Assembly (NCBI RefSeq): GCF_014198245.1
Contig: NZ_JACIHE010000008.1
Span: 62,001-126,000 of the forward strand
Source: Bradyrhizobium sp. cir1
GTDB taxonomy: Bacteria > Pseudomonadota > Alphaproteobacteria > Rhizobiales > Xanthobacteraceae
Length of the DNA: 64,000 bases
Direction: 5' to 3'
Positions 55,095-64,000 of the stretch are shown here, piece after piece. The position numbers and the translations under genes are program-made. The stretch's first letter is position 1, and each line of letters starts with the position of its first letter. The notes beneath the pieces are model-generated. The model saw nothing but the letters and a program-made list of their open reading frames with translations, did no database searches and was not told the DNA's origin.

Positions 55095-56057
55095 ATGTCA
55101 AACCCTAATGCTTGCGCGCGCGCCGGCCACGACCGGGCGAACCTCTATAGCGAAATCACCGACAAGATCATTGCCGAGCTTGAGGCCGGACGTGTCCCCT
55201 GGGTTCAGCCCTGGGGTACTGCCGCGGCGAAAGCGCCGCTGGCCATGCCGAAAAACGCGTCGACCAACCGGCAATACAGTGGCGTTAACATCCTCATCCT
55301 CTGGGGAGCCGTGATCGAACGCGGATTTGCCGGTCAAAGTTGGCTCACCTTTCGTCAGGCCCTCTCGCTCGGCGGCCACGTTCGCAAGGGAGAGCGCGGC
55401 ACCACAGTCGTGTACGCTGATCGTTTCGTGCCGAATGACGAAAAGCGCCGGGCGGCCGAGACCGGCGAAGACGCGCAGGCAATTCCATTCCTCAAACGAT
55501 TTACCGTTTTCAACGTCGAACAGTGCGAGGAACTGCCCGACGGCATGGCAACCGCTGCGCCGCCACCGCCGGCTGGCCTGATTGAACCCACGGTTGACGC
55601 CCTGATCAAGGCCAGCGGAATTGCATTTCGCATTGGTGGAGATCGCGCATTCTACGCAACAGCCGAAGACTATGTTCAGGTCCCGCCGCCGCAGGCCTAT
55701 TTCGAACCCATCAACTGGCACCGTACCGCGTTGCATGAACTCGGTCATGCGACCGGGCATCCCTCGCGCCTCAATCGCGACCAGAGCGGATCCTACGGTA
55801 CGAAGAAATATGCCTTTGAAGAACTGGTCGCAGAGTTGAGTTCCGCATTCAGCTGCGCGTCGCTCGGGATCGTCCCGACCGTGCGTCATGCCGACTATAT
55901 CGGCTCCTGGCTTGAAGTTCTGCGCGAAGACAGTTGGGCCATCGTGCGTGCCGCTTCGCAGGCGAGCAAGGCCGCTGACTATTTGCTCGGCTTCGTTCCC
56001 GGGTCCGTTGAGCCCGCGTCGCTGGATTCGGTTGTCGCCGATCACGAGGCGGCGTGA
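55095..56057 (+). CDS. ArdC-like antirestriction / zincin-like protein
   Basis: A 320-residue protein with an N-terminal ArdC-type DUF1738 domain (YSEITDKIIAELEAGRVPWV then QPWG, NILILWGAV, WLTFRQALSLGGHVRKGERG) and a C-terminal zincin-like domain with the metalloprotease motif HELGHATGHPSRLNR at about residue 214. Plasmid-borne ArdC proteins protect incoming DNA from restriction and bind single-stranded DNA. ATG 55095 is used because the leader and GGAG site lie upstream. It is the first gene of the conserved backbone here. Confidence 0.9.
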   Translation: MSNPNACARAGHDRANLYSEITDKIIAELEAGRVPWVQPWGTAAAKAPLAMPKNASTNRQYSGVNILILWGAVIERGFAGQSWLTFRQALSLGGHVRKGERGTTVVYADRFVPNDEKRRAAETGEDAQAIPFLKRFTVFNVEQCEELPDGMATAAPPPPAGLIEPTVDALIKASGIAFRIGGDRAFYATAEDYVQVPPPQAYFEPINWHRTALHELGHATGHPSRLNRDQSGSYGTKKYAFEELVAELSSAFSCASLGIVPTVRHADYIGSWLEVLREDSWAIVRAASQASKAADYLLGFVPGSVEPASLDSVVADHEAA

Positions 56058-56103
56058 TGCTTGGCCTCGTGGCCGCGCGAGAGTGAGAGGAGGGGTGGCT
56101 GTT

Positions 56104-56160
56104 TGCGACGGGTTGGAAGCCGAGAGAGAGTCTCACGGCCGCCCGTCGTGGAGAGCCAAG
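56104..56160 (+). ncRNA. Structured 5' leader of the ParB-like gene
   Basis: Outer stem CGACGGG/CCCGTCG (7 bp) and an inner hairpin GCCG-A-GAGA with TCTC-A-CGGC around GAG. The block AGAGAG(T/G)CTC and the GGAGA before the ATG match the ardC leader, while paired positions differ but remain pairable. The two leaders therefore form a repeated RNA element. Confidence 0.68.
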
Positions 56161-58278
56161 ATGACGAAAGTCGTACAAAAGATCACGCTGTCGCCTTCCC
56201 GGGACATTCCCTTTAACAAGCTCGTGCTCAGCCAGTCGAACGTTCGCCGCGTCAAGGCCGGTGTGTCGATCGAGCAGCTAGCCGAAAGCATCGCGCAGCG
56301 TACGCTTCTGCAAAGTCTGAGTGTCCGGGCCGTCGTCGACGGAGACGGCAACGAGACCGGCATGTTCGAGGTGCCGGCGGGCGGCAGGCGCTATCGTGCT
56401 CTCGAGCTCCTGGTGAAACAGAAGCGGATGTCGAAGACGCAGGCCGTGCCGTGCGTCGTTCGCGAAGGCGGCATTGCCGAGGACGATTCGGTGGCGGAGA
56501 ACGACGAGCGGGTCGGCCTGCATCCGCTCGATCAGTTTCGGGCCTTCCAGATCCTCCGCGATCTCGGCATGAGCGAGGAAGACATTGCCGCGCGCCATTT
56601 CGTCAACCCTGCGATCGTCAAGCAGCGCCTGCGCCTGGCGTCGGTCTCGCCCAAGTTGCATGAGGTCTATGCCGAAGACGGCATGACACTCGAGCAACTC
56701 ATGGCGTTCTCAGTCACTGCGGATCACGCTCGCCAGGAGCAAGTCTGGGGGAACGTCAGCCGCTCCGGCTATGACGAGCCATACCAGATCCGGCGCTTGC
56801 TCACCGAGAACACCGTGCGCGGGTCCGATCGTCGGGCCCGATTTGTGGGCCTCGAAGCCTATCAGCACGCGGGCGGCAGCGTTCTGCGGGATCTGTTCGA
56901 GCACGACGACGGCGGCTGGCTGCAGGACGTCGTGTTGCTCGACCGCCTCGTGACCGAAAAGCTCAAAGCCGAAGCTGAGACCATTGCCGCCGAAGGCTGG
57001 AAGTGGATCTCAGTCGCCGTAGAGTTCTCCTACGGTCACACTCAAGGGCTACGAGAAATCGAAGGCAAACCTGTCGATCTCTCGCCAGAGGAGCAGGCCA
57101 CCATCGATGCCCTGAACGCCGAGCAGGCCAGGCTGGAAACCGACTATCAGGACGCCGACGAGTTGCCCGACGAGGTTGATCAGCGTCTCGGCGAAATCGA
57201 GTCGGCGCTGGCGGCGCTCGAAGACCGGCCGATGCATTACGATCCGACCGAGATCGCCCGAGCCGGTGTCTTCATCAGCATCGATTCCGAAGGACGCCTC
57301 TCCGTGGACCGGGGTTACGTCCGGCCGGAGGACGAGGTGCGGGCAACTGATCCTGATGTCGGGCAGGGCGCCGATGCGTCGTCGCCCGAAGGTCCAGAAG
57401 TGGGCCCGTCCGTCCAGCGCACAGTCATCGCGGTGGCTGGTGGTGCTCCTGATGCCGAAGAAGATGATGAGGACGCGACCAAACCTCTGCCGGATCGGCT
57501 GATTACCGAGCTGACGGCGCATCGGACGCTTGCCTTGCGCGATGCCCTGGCAGAAAATCCTGCGATCGCGTTCCAGGCGGTGCTGCATAACTTCGTCCTG
57601 ACGGCCTTTTACCCGTTCGCGTCGTCCGGGAGCTGTCTTGAGATCGGCCTTCGCACGCCGAACTTTCCCCCCCAAGCTCCGGGGCTGAGAGAAAGCGTCT
57701 CTGCCAAAGCTGTCGAGGCGCGGCACGAGGCCTGGAAGGCACGGTTGCCGAAGAGCCAGAACGATCTCTGGGATGCGCTGACGGCTCTCGATGGTGGTGC
57801 ACAGGCATCGCTGTTCGCCCACTGTGCGTCGTTTGCGGTCAACGCCGTCTATGAGCCGGCCAACCGCTACAATCAGGGCCGCGTCTCTGCCCACAGCGTT
57901 CGCACGCGTCTCGACCAGGCTGATGTGCTGGCGCGCGCGGTTGGGCTCGACATGGTGCAGGCCGGCTGGCGACCGACCGTCGACAACTATCTCGGCCGGG
58001 TCACCAAGCCGCGTATTCTGGAGGCGGTGCGGGAGGCCAAGGGCGAGCCGTCGGCGCAGCTGATCGACCATCTGAAGAAGGCCGACATGGCCAAGGAGGC
58101 CGAGCGCCTGCTGGATGGCTCGGGCTGGCTGCCGGAGCCGCTGCGTCTTACCGATCCTGGTTTGGCGCGAGCGGAGCAGGAGGGCGAAGCGGGCTCGCTG
58201 CCTGAATTCCTCGCCGATGAGGAGGATCAGGAGAACGGCGGCGACGAAGATCCGCAGCAGCCCGACGCGGCCGAGTGA
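56161..58278 (+). CDS. ParB/RepB/Spo0J-type partition protein, large
   Basis: A 705-residue protein. The N-terminal ParB domain includes VPAGGRRYRALELLVKQKRM and NDERVGLHPLDQFRAFQIL, followed by an HTH-like part (MSEEDIAARHFVNPAIVKQR then LRLASVS). The remaining 450 residues are specific to ICE-type ParB proteins and contain coiled-coil and acidic segments (EDDEDATK, the C-terminal EEDQENGGDEDPQQPDAAE). It may act in element maintenance or DNA processing rather than only in plasmid partition. ATG 56161 follows the structured leader. Confidence 0.9.
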   Translation: MTKVVQKITLSPSRDIPFNKLVLSQSNVRRVKAGVSIEQLAESIAQRTLLQSLSVRAVVDGDGNETGMFEVPAGGRRYRALELLVKQKRMSKTQAVPCVVREGGIAEDDSVAENDERVGLHPLDQFRAFQILRDLGMSEEDIAARHFVNPAIVKQRLRLASVSPKLHEVYAEDGMTLEQLMAFSVTADHARQEQVWGNVSRSGYDEPYQIRRLLTENTVRGSDRRARFVGLEAYQHAGGSVLRDLFEHDDGGWLQDVVLLDRLVTEKLKAEAETIAAEGWKWISVAVEFSYGHTQGLREIEGKPVDLSPEEQATIDALNAEQARLETDYQDADELPDEVDQRLGEIESALAALEDRPMHYDPTEIARAGVFISIDSEGRLSVDRGYVRPEDEVRATDPDVGQGADASSPEGPEVGPSVQRTVIAVAGGAPDAEEDDEDATKPLPDRLITELTAHRTLALRDALAENPAIAFQAVLHNFVLTAFYPFASSGSCLEIGLRTPNFPPQAPGLRESVSAKAVEARHEAWKARLPKSQNDLWDALTALDGGAQASLFAHCASFAVNAVYEPANRYNQGRVSAHSVRTRLDQADVLARAVGLDMVQAGWRPTVDNYLGRVTKPRILEAVREAKGEPSAQLIDHLKKADMAKEAERLLDGSGWLPEPLRLTDPGLARAEQEGEAGSLPEFLADEEDQENGGDEDPQQPDAAE

Positions 58279-58318
58279 AAGCGCGGAGCGGGACGGCTCC
58301 GGCCGTCCGGCGATTGCT

Positions 58319-58347
58319 TGGGGACCGATGCGCAGCGCTGGTCCCCA
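58319..58347 (+). terminator. Hairpin downstream of parB
   Basis: TGGGGACC (58319-58326) pairs with GGTCCCCA (58340-58347), then TTCTTAT. It lies 40 bases after the parB stop and could attenuate read-through into the helicase gene. The U-run is weak. Confidence 0.6.
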
Positions 58348-58463
58348 TTCTTATGGGCGAGGCCTGAGAGGGAGAGCCGGGCCGGGAAGGGTTTGAGCCG
58401 TCGGGGTCAGAGAAGAGCGCCTGGTGGTTCGACCCATTCCTGCTCTCCGAAAGACATCCTGCC

Positions 58464-61400
58464 ATGACCGAATCTCTCGCCGGCGGCGCTGTCGCCGCGC
58501 CGCTTTCGTTGCGCGCCGCTGCAACTTTCACCTCCGCCGCTGTCAGGGCCGCGCGACAGCTGCTGACCGAACTCGAACGCGGCCGGCGCATCGATGCCGC
58601 TGTTCTGCGTAGCGCCATGGGGGCTGCCTTCGGCGCCTCCGACGCGGCCGGCGTCTGGAACTGGAAGACCGCCTATGAGGTCTGCGAGGCGGCAACCGTT
58701 CTGTTTCTTCGCAAGTTCGGACCGGCCATACGGGCCAGGGCTGGCTCGACCGCTGTCATGCTGCCTATGCTGGCGAAAGTCGCGAACCGTCTGCCGACCC
58801 ACACGCGGCGTTCCGAGGACAGTCAGGCGCTTCAGCAGTTCTCGACGCCGATCCCGCTTGGGCTGGTTGCATGCACCGCAGCCGGCATTACATCCGCCGA
58901 TCGCGTTCTGGAGCCCTCCGCGTGGACCGGTTTGCTCGCCATCTTTGCCGAGCTCGCCAGCGCCGCCTTGGTGTTGAACGAGTTGGCCGAGACCCGGGCG
59001 GGGCTGCTCGAGCAGCTATTCACGGGCGTTAATGTCACGCGGTTCGACGCCGCGCAGATCGATGACCACCTTGACGATGATGTCGCACCGAGCGTCGTCC
59101 TGATGAACCCGCCGTTCTCGGCACTGGCGAATGTCGATCGACGGATGGCGGATGCGGCCCTCCGGCACATCAGTTCAGGACTCGCGCGTCTTTGCGATGG
59201 TGGGCGCCTCGTCGCCATCACTGGCGCAAGCTTCGCACCGGATAACCCGGCTTGGCGAGATGCCTTTGTGCAGCTCCAGGAACGCGGGCGGGTGGTGTTT
59301 TCCGCCGCCGTCGATGGCGCCGTTTACGCCAAGCACGGTACTCAGACGGACACAAGGCTGCTTGTGATCGACAAGCTGCCTGCTGCCGATCCGATCGCTT
59401 TTCCCGCCTCGCCAGGCATGGCGGGTGATGTCGCTACCTTACTTGGCTGGGTGAATCTGCATGTGCCACCAAGGCTGCCCGTCGCCACGCCATCGGAGAT
59501 CGTTGTTATCGGGCGGCCAACGATGTCGCGATCGGTCGGCGCCATTGCACCACGCCCATCGTCCACTTCGAGAGACGCCGCGCCGGTAGCCGCAGAACTG
59601 ATCTACGAGACGGTCGAATGGTCGTCGCCGGAAGGCGCCCGGCTGACCGATGCGCTTTATGAGGAATACGGATTGCAGTCGGTCCGCATTCCCGGATCGT
59701 GCGCACATCCGACCAAGCTCGTACAGTCTGCCGCAATGGCGTCCGTTGCGCCACCGAAGCCATCCTATCGTCCGCACCTGCCGGCCGATGTAATGGTGGG
59801 CGGAGTTCTGTCGGACGCCCAGCTCGAGAGCATCATCTATGCCGGCGACGCGCATTCCGAGTTTCTCGCGGGCTCCTGGACGGTCGATGCGACCTTTGAT
59901 GTTGTGGCCGCCGCGCGCGACGACGCAGAAAACGCCATCCGCTTTCGCCGCGGCTGGTTCTTGGGCGATGGCACCGGGGCGGGCAAGGGGCGGCAGGTCG
60001 CGGGGATCCTGCTCGACAACTGGTTCAAGGGCCGTCGTCGTGCGGTCTGGATCAGCAAGTCCGACAAGCTGATCGAGGACGCGCAGCGCGATTGGTCCGC
60101 GCTCGGCATGGAGCGGCTGCTAGTTACGCCACTGTCCCGGTTTCGGCAGGGCACCCCGATCTGGCTCTCGGAAGGCATCCTTTTCACCACCTACGCCACG
60201 CTACGGACCGACGAGCGCGGCGAAAAGCTTTCTCGTGTCAGGCAGATCCTCGAATGGTTGGGTTCGGACTTCGACGGAGTGATTGTCTTCGACGAGAGCC
60301 ACGCCATGCAAAATGCGGTCGGGGGCAAGGGCGAGCGCGGCGACCAGGCGTCCTCTCAGCAGGGGCGCGCGGGTTTGAGGCTCCAGCACGCTTTACCGAA
60401 TGCTCGCGTCGTTTATGTATCGGCGACGGGCGCTACCACGGTCCACAATCTCGCTTATGCGCAACGCCTCGGCCTTTGGGGCGGCGCCGACTTTCCGTTC
60501 GCGACGCGTGCGGAGTTCGTCGAGGCGATAGACGAGGGCGGCGTCGCGGCCATGGAGGTGCTGGCGCGCGACCTCAAGGCGCTCGGTCTCTACGCGGCAC
60601 GCTCGCTCTCTTACGAGGGCGTCGCGTACGACTTGGTGGAGCACCAACTGACGCCGGAGCAGGTTCGCATCTACGATGCCTACGCCGGTGCGTTCAGCGT
60701 CATCCATAACAACCTCGATGCGGCGATGCGAGCCGCCAACATCACCGGCGCAACGGGAACGCTGAACGGGCAAGCCAAGTCTGCGGCGCGCTCCGCTTTC
60801 GAAAGCGCGAAGCAACGCTTCTTCGGCCACCTCCTGACTTCGATGAAGACCCCGTCGCTGATCCGATCGATCGAGCGCGATCTTGATGCTGGCCACGCCG
60901 CTGTTATCCAGATCGTGTCGACGGGCGAAGCGCTGATGGAGCGCCGGCTCGCCGAGATCCCGACTGAAGAGTGGGGCGACGTCCAGGTCGACATCACGCC
61001 GCGCGAGTATGTCCTCGACTATCTCGCCCACTCCTTTCCGGTCCAGCTCTACGAGCCCTTCACCGACCAGGAAGGCAACCTCTGCTCCCGGCCTGTCTAT
61101 CGCGACGGCCAGCCGGTCGAGAGCCGGGAAGCCGTCGCACGCCGTGACCGCCTCATCGACAAGCTTGCATCGCTTCCGCCGGTACCTGGGGCACTGGATC
61201 AGGTCATCCAGCACTTCGGCACCGAACTGGTCGCTGAGGTGACGGGCCGCTCGCGCCGCATCGTTCGCAAGGGCGACCGGCTGGTGGTCGAAAATCGAGC
61301 CGGTTCAGCCAACCTCGCCGAGACCTCGGCTTTCATGGACGACGTCAAGCGCATCCTCGTGTTCTCCGACGCGGGGGGCACGGGGAGGAGCTACCATGCC

Positions 61401-62786
61401 GATCTGTCGGCCCGGAATCGCCGCTTGCGCGTCCACTACCTGCTCGAGCCCGGCTGGAAGGCCGATGCCGCGATCCAGGGCCTCGGCCGGACCAACCGGA
61501 CCAACCAGGCGCAGCCACCGCTATTTCGTCCCATCGGGACCGATGTGAAGGCCGAAAAGCGCTTTCTCAGCACCATTGCCCGCCGGCTCGACACATTGGG
61601 AGCCATTACCCGTGGCCAGCGCCAGACCGGAGGGCAGGGGCTCTTCCGGCCAGAGGACAATCTCGAAAGCCAGTACGGGCGTGACGCGTTGCGTCAACTC
61701 TATACGCTGCTTGTTCGAGGCAAAGTTGATGGCTGTTCGCTCGAACGGTTCGAGGATGCGACCGGCCTGAAGCTGACTGACGTCAATGGGCTCAGGGATG
61801 ACCTGCCGCCGATCACGACCTTCCTCAACAGGTTATTGGCGCTCACCATCGACCTACAGAATATCCTCTTCACCGCCTTCGAGCAGCTGTTGACCGCTCG
61901 GATCGAGGGCGCGGTTGCATCCGGCACCTACGACGTCGGGCTGGAAACGCTCCGCGCTGAAAGCTTTGTCGTCACTGACCGGCGGACGATCTACGCCCAT
62001 CCCGGCACCGGAGCCGAGACCCGGCTGCTCACGATCACGCAGCGCCAGCGCAACCGTCCTGTGGGTCTGGATGATGCTCTTGCTCATCTTTCCGATCGTC
62101 AGGCTGCCCTGCTAATCAATGAGCGCTCGGGACGAGCCGCCGTGCAGGTCCCCGCGGCGAGCGTCATGCTCGATGACGGTGAAATTGAGCGGCGCGTCCG
62201 CCTGATTCGGCCGATGGAGCAGCTCAGGGTCCCCCTAAGCATGATGGTGGAAAGCCATTGGGCCGAGGCGGACCGTGAACGTTTTGCCGCGGCCTGGCTG
62301 GCGGAGCTTGCCGAGGTGCCCGAGTTCTCGGAAATCACGATCCACGTGGTGGCGGGCTTGCTGATCCCCATCTGGAAGCGGCTGCCGAACGAATCGACCC
62401 GCGTCTATCGCCTTCAGACCGACGCGGGCGAGCGCATCATCGGACGCAAGGTTTCTGCGACCTGGGTCGCAAGCGTCCTTGCGGCGGACGCGCCCGCGCT
62501 GACGCCGGACGCTGCCTTTGCCGCGCTGATGGAGGGGCGGACCGTCCTCGATCTCGCGGAGGAACTCCAGCTTCGTCGCGTCCGGGTGATGGGTGCATAC
62601 CGCATCGAGCTGTCGGGATTCAACGACACGATACGCGATCGCCTCCGTGCTTACGGCCTCTTTGGGGAGATCATTTCCTGGAAGCTGCGCATGTTCGTAC
62701 CGACGGACACAAGCGGCGTTGAGATCCTGTCGAAGGTGCTCGAGACCTATCCGGTTACGCGCATCGGTGATCGGGAGGCCGCGTGA
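58464..62786 (+). CDS. Methyltransferase / strawberry-notch-like helicase fusion protein
   Basis: A 1,440-residue protein of rhizobial integrative elements. The N-terminal third is a DNA adenine methyltransferase-like domain with motif IV NPPF (about residue 215). Motif I reads EPSAWTG where EPSAGTG is usual. The middle is a superfamily 2 helicase related to strawberry notch: Walker A GDGTGAGKGRQVAGI (about 501), DESHAM (about 610), and the C-terminal box GLGRTNRTNQAQPPLF (about 1007). It probably remodels or modifies element DNA during transfer. The motif I change may weaken SAM binding. Confidence 0.9.
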   Translation: MTESLAGGAVAAPLSLRAAATFTSAAVRAARQLLTELERGRRIDAAVLRSAMGAAFGASDAAGVWNWKTAYEVCEAATVLFLRKFGPAIRARAGSTAVMLPMLAKVANRLPTHTRRSEDSQALQQFSTPIPLGLVACTAAGITSADRVLEPSAWTGLLAIFAELASAALVLNELAETRAGLLEQLFTGVNVTRFDAAQIDDHLDDDVAPSVVLMNPPFSALANVDRRMADAALRHISSGLARLCDGGRLVAITGASFAPDNPAWRDAFVQLQERGRVVFSAAVDGAVYAKHGTQTDTRLLVIDKLPAADPIAFPASPGMAGDVATLLGWVNLHVPPRLPVATPSEIVVIGRPTMSRSVGAIAPRPSSTSRDAAPVAAELIYETVEWSSPEGARLTDALYEEYGLQSVRIPGSCAHPTKLVQSAAMASVAPPKPSYRPHLPADVMVGGVLSDAQLESIIYAGDAHSEFLAGSWTVDATFDVVAAARDDAENAIRFRRGWFLGDGTGAGKGRQVAGILLDNWFKGRRRAVWISKSDKLIEDAQRDWSALGMERLLVTPLSRFRQGTPIWLSEGILFTTYATLRTDERGEKLSRVRQILEWLGSDFDGVIVFDESHAMQNAVGGKGERGDQASSQQGRAGLRLQHALPNARVVYVSATGATTVHNLAYAQRLGLWGGADFPFATRAEFVEAIDEGGVAAMEVLARDLKALGLYAARSLSYEGVAYDLVEHQLTPEQVRIYDAYAGAFSVIHNNLDAAMRAANITGATGTLNGQAKSAARSAFESAKQRFFGHLLTSMKTPSLIRSIERDLDAGHAAVIQIVSTGEALMERRLAEIPTEEWGDVQVDITPREYVLDYLAHSFPVQLYEPFTDQEGNLCSRPVYRDGQPVESREAVARRDRLIDKLASLPPVPGALDQVIQHFGTELVAEVTGRSRRIVRKGDRLVVENRAGSANLAETSAFMDDVKRILVFSDAGGTGRSYHADLSARNRRLRVHYLLEPGWKADAAIQGLGRTNRTNQAQPPLFRPIGTDVKAEKRFLSTIARRLDTLGAITRGQRQTGGQGLFRPEDNLESQYGRDALRQLYTLLVRGKVDGCSLERFEDATGLKLTDVNGLRDDLPPITTFLNRLLALTIDLQNILFTAFEQLLTARIEGAVASGTYDVGLETLRAESFVVTDRRTIYAHPGTGAETRLLTITQRQRNRPVGLDDALAHLSDRQAALLINERSGRAAVQVPAASVMLDDGEIERRVRLIRPMEQLRVPLSMMVESHWAEADRERFAAAWLAELAEVPEFSEITIHVVAGLLIPIWKRLPNESTRVYRLQTDAGERIIGRKVSATWVASVLAADAPALTPDAAFAALMEGRTVLDLAEELQLRRVRVMGAYRIELSGFNDTIRDRLRAYGLFGEIISWKLRMFVPTDTSGVEILSKVLETYPVTRIGDREAA

Positions 62787-63847
62787 TGCCCCGCGACGCC
62801 TCCGAATTGGCATGCCGCCTCGCGCGCGAGGCGGAAGCGGTGTGCCGGCATTATCTCTCCAATGGGAAGCGGGCGGGGCGGTATTGGGTGGTCGGCGATG
62901 TCCACAACACCCCGGGCCGCTCGTTATTTGTGCGGCTCCAGGAATCGCCGAAGGGCCCCGCCGGCAAATGGACCGATGCCGCGACCGGAGAGCATGGCGA
63001 TCTCCTCGACATTATCCGCGAAACTATGGCCTTGCGAGACTTCCGCGATGTCGCCGAGGAGGCGAGGCGGTTTCTAAAGCTGCCTCGTTCAGAGCTGCAA
63101 TTCGCTCCGAAACCTGTTCGTTCAGTCGCACCGGCCGGATCGCAGGAAGCCGCTCGTCGGCTCTTTTCGATATCCAGCCCGATTGAAGGGACATTAGCCG
63201 AGGCGTACTTACAGCGTCGCGGAATTGCTTGCATCAACCATGGTGGCAGCTTGCGCTTCCATCCTCGTTGCTACTATCGACCGGACGAGCATTCGTCGAC
63301 CGAAACCTGGCCGGCGATGATAGCCTCCGTCACCGATCTCCATAGGCGGATCACCGGCGTTCACCGCACCTGGCTGGATCCAGACGGCTTTGATCGCGTG
63401 CGGCTCGGCAAGGCTCCGATCGAGACGCCACGACGCGCCATGGGCGACTTGCTCGGCAACGCCGTCCGTTTCGGCATGGTCGATAACGTGCTTGCTGCCG
63501 GCGAGGGGATCGAGACCATGCTGTCGCTGCGCTACGTGCTGCCGACGTTGCCGATGGCGGCTGCGCTTTCGGCTAATCATCTCGCAGCCATGTTGCTGCC
63601 GTCTGGTCTGCGTCGGCTCTATATCGCCTGCGATAACGATGCTGCCGGAGATGCCGGACAGGCGATTCTCACGCAGCGAGCGGAAGCCGTCGGCATTGAA
63701 GCGATCGCACTGTCGCCTCGGCTGGGCGACTTCAACGAAGATCTGCATATCTTCGGGATCGATGCCCTCCGGGCAGCGTTGCAGCTTCAGCTCGTACCAG
63801 AGGACGTCGTCCGCTTCCTGCATTCTCCGGCAGTAGCCGCGGAGTAG
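62786..63847 (+). CDS. Toprim-domain (DUF7146-type) protein
   Basis: A 353-residue primase-like protein. The N-terminal part has the zinc-lacking CHC2-like GKWTDAATGEHGDLLDIIRE. The middle has EAYLQRRGI, and the toprim domain carries AAGEGIETMLSLRYVLP and YIACDNDAAGDAG (acidic catalytic residues). Proteins like this follow the strawberry-notch gene in many rhizobial elements. Its ATG overlaps the helicase stop (TGATG) with GGAGG upstream, so the two are coupled. A primase or topoisomerase-related role in element DNA synthesis is inferred. Confidence 0.88.
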   Translation: MPRDASELACRLAREAEAVCRHYLSNGKRAGRYWVVGDVHNTPGRSLFVRLQESPKGPAGKWTDAATGEHGDLLDIIRETMALRDFRDVAEEARRFLKLPRSELQFAPKPVRSVAPAGSQEAARRLFSISSPIEGTLAEAYLQRRGIACINHGGSLRFHPRCYYRPDEHSSTETWPAMIASVTDLHRRITGVHRTWLDPDGFDRVRLGKAPIETPRRAMGDLLGNAVRFGMVDNVLAAGEGIETMLSLRYVLPTLPMAAALSANHLAAMLLPSGLRRLYIACDNDAAGDAGQAILTQRAEAVGIEAIALSPRLGDFNEDLHIFGIDALRAALQLQLVPEDVVRFLHSPAVAAE

Positions 63848-63860
63848 CCCCGGTGCTTCC

Positions 63861-64000
63861 ATGGGGGTCGACAACTCGGTCGCGGCGAGGCCCTTTGCCG
63901 GAAGAGGACGCGATCACGGCCTTCTAGAGGGCGATCGGACGGCAAGCGGCTCGGCCGGCAATGGCTACGTCCGGCTATTTTCCGCCGCGCGCCGGCGTTG
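63861..64000 (+). CDS. Partial ORF at the window edge
   Basis: An open frame from ATG 63861 (MGVDNSVAARPFAGRGRDHG) runs to the window end without a stop (46 codons seen). No ribosome site is obvious. It could be the start of the next backbone gene or leader sequence. No family recognised. Confidence 0.3.
   Translation, partial: MGVDNSVAARPFAGRGRDHGLLEGDRTASGSAGNGYVRLFSAARRR

Larger units (their letters stand above)
42969..64000. mobile_element. Left part of a tRNA-Pro-integrated genomic island (ICE-like)
   Basis: From the tRNA-Pro 3' end onward, gene content changes from core metabolism to a tyrosine recombinase with an excisionase-like partner, toxin-antitoxin and defence-like cargo, then ArdC, ParB, methyltransferase/helicase and toprim genes. 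That backbone is typical of rhizobial integrative and conjugative elements. No second copy of the tRNA end is seen inside the window, so the right end and any transfer genes lie outside. The call as an ICE, rather than a non-mobile island, is inference. Confidence 0.8.

Noticed and set aside
42969..64000. Insertion sequences
   Set aside because: No transposase frame or terminal inverted repeats with target duplication were recognised in the island part.

Overview
The window looks like a Bradyrhizobium-type alphaproteobacterial chromosome. It is GC-rich and has GlyQ/GlyS and nadABC gene sets, a NadQ-type regulator, TIGR02301 and DUF1236 proteins, three tandem chemoreceptors, and several families of palindromic intergenic repeats. 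The organism call is inference from gene content and repeats, not a database match.

Bases 1-42,890 are ordinary core chromosome: an S49 peptidase, glyQ-glyS, ppdK, a SleB-type cell wall hydrolase, nadABC, an MFS transporter, an AcuI-like reductase, three methyl-accepting proteins and a DUF2339 membrane protein. Next come a five-gene minus-strand cluster (ygfZ-like, tag, HD hydrolase, protein phosphatase, nadQ) and a run of housekeeping genes (dihydroorotase-like, sulfurtransferase, Nudix enzymes, YedK-like, CaiB/BaiF, FAD-linked oxidase, Sua5). nadA is preceded by two inverted repeats that are good candidates for NadQ operators, so regulator and target lie in one window.

An intact tRNA-Pro(CGG) at 42,892-42,968 marks the left edge of an integrated element that runs past base 64,000. 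It carries a tyrosine recombinase with an overlapping excisionase-like gene, then a cargo zone of defence-like and uncharacterised genes: an AbiJ-like protein with an in-frame TGA, hipBA coupled to a frameshifted nuclease-like third gene, and a four-gene set of STAS-like/winged-helix protein, small protein, Cys-rich DUF4417-like protein and a convergent GHKL ATPase. From 55,095 on lies the replication/transfer-associated backbone typical of rhizobial integrative elements: ArdC-like antirestriction protein, large ParB-like protein, a 1,440-residue methyltransferase/strawberry-notch helicase, and a toprim protein.

The most interesting signals are the STAS/GHKL/DUF4417 cassette (a possible partner-switching system), a repeated structured RNA leader in front of both ardC and parB, a 28-residue histone-H1-like gene with its own terminator lying inside a split repeat unit, and a roughly 130-150-residue insertion in GlyS. 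Several cargo genes are broken by single-site lesions, which suggests a decaying or diversifying accessory region.
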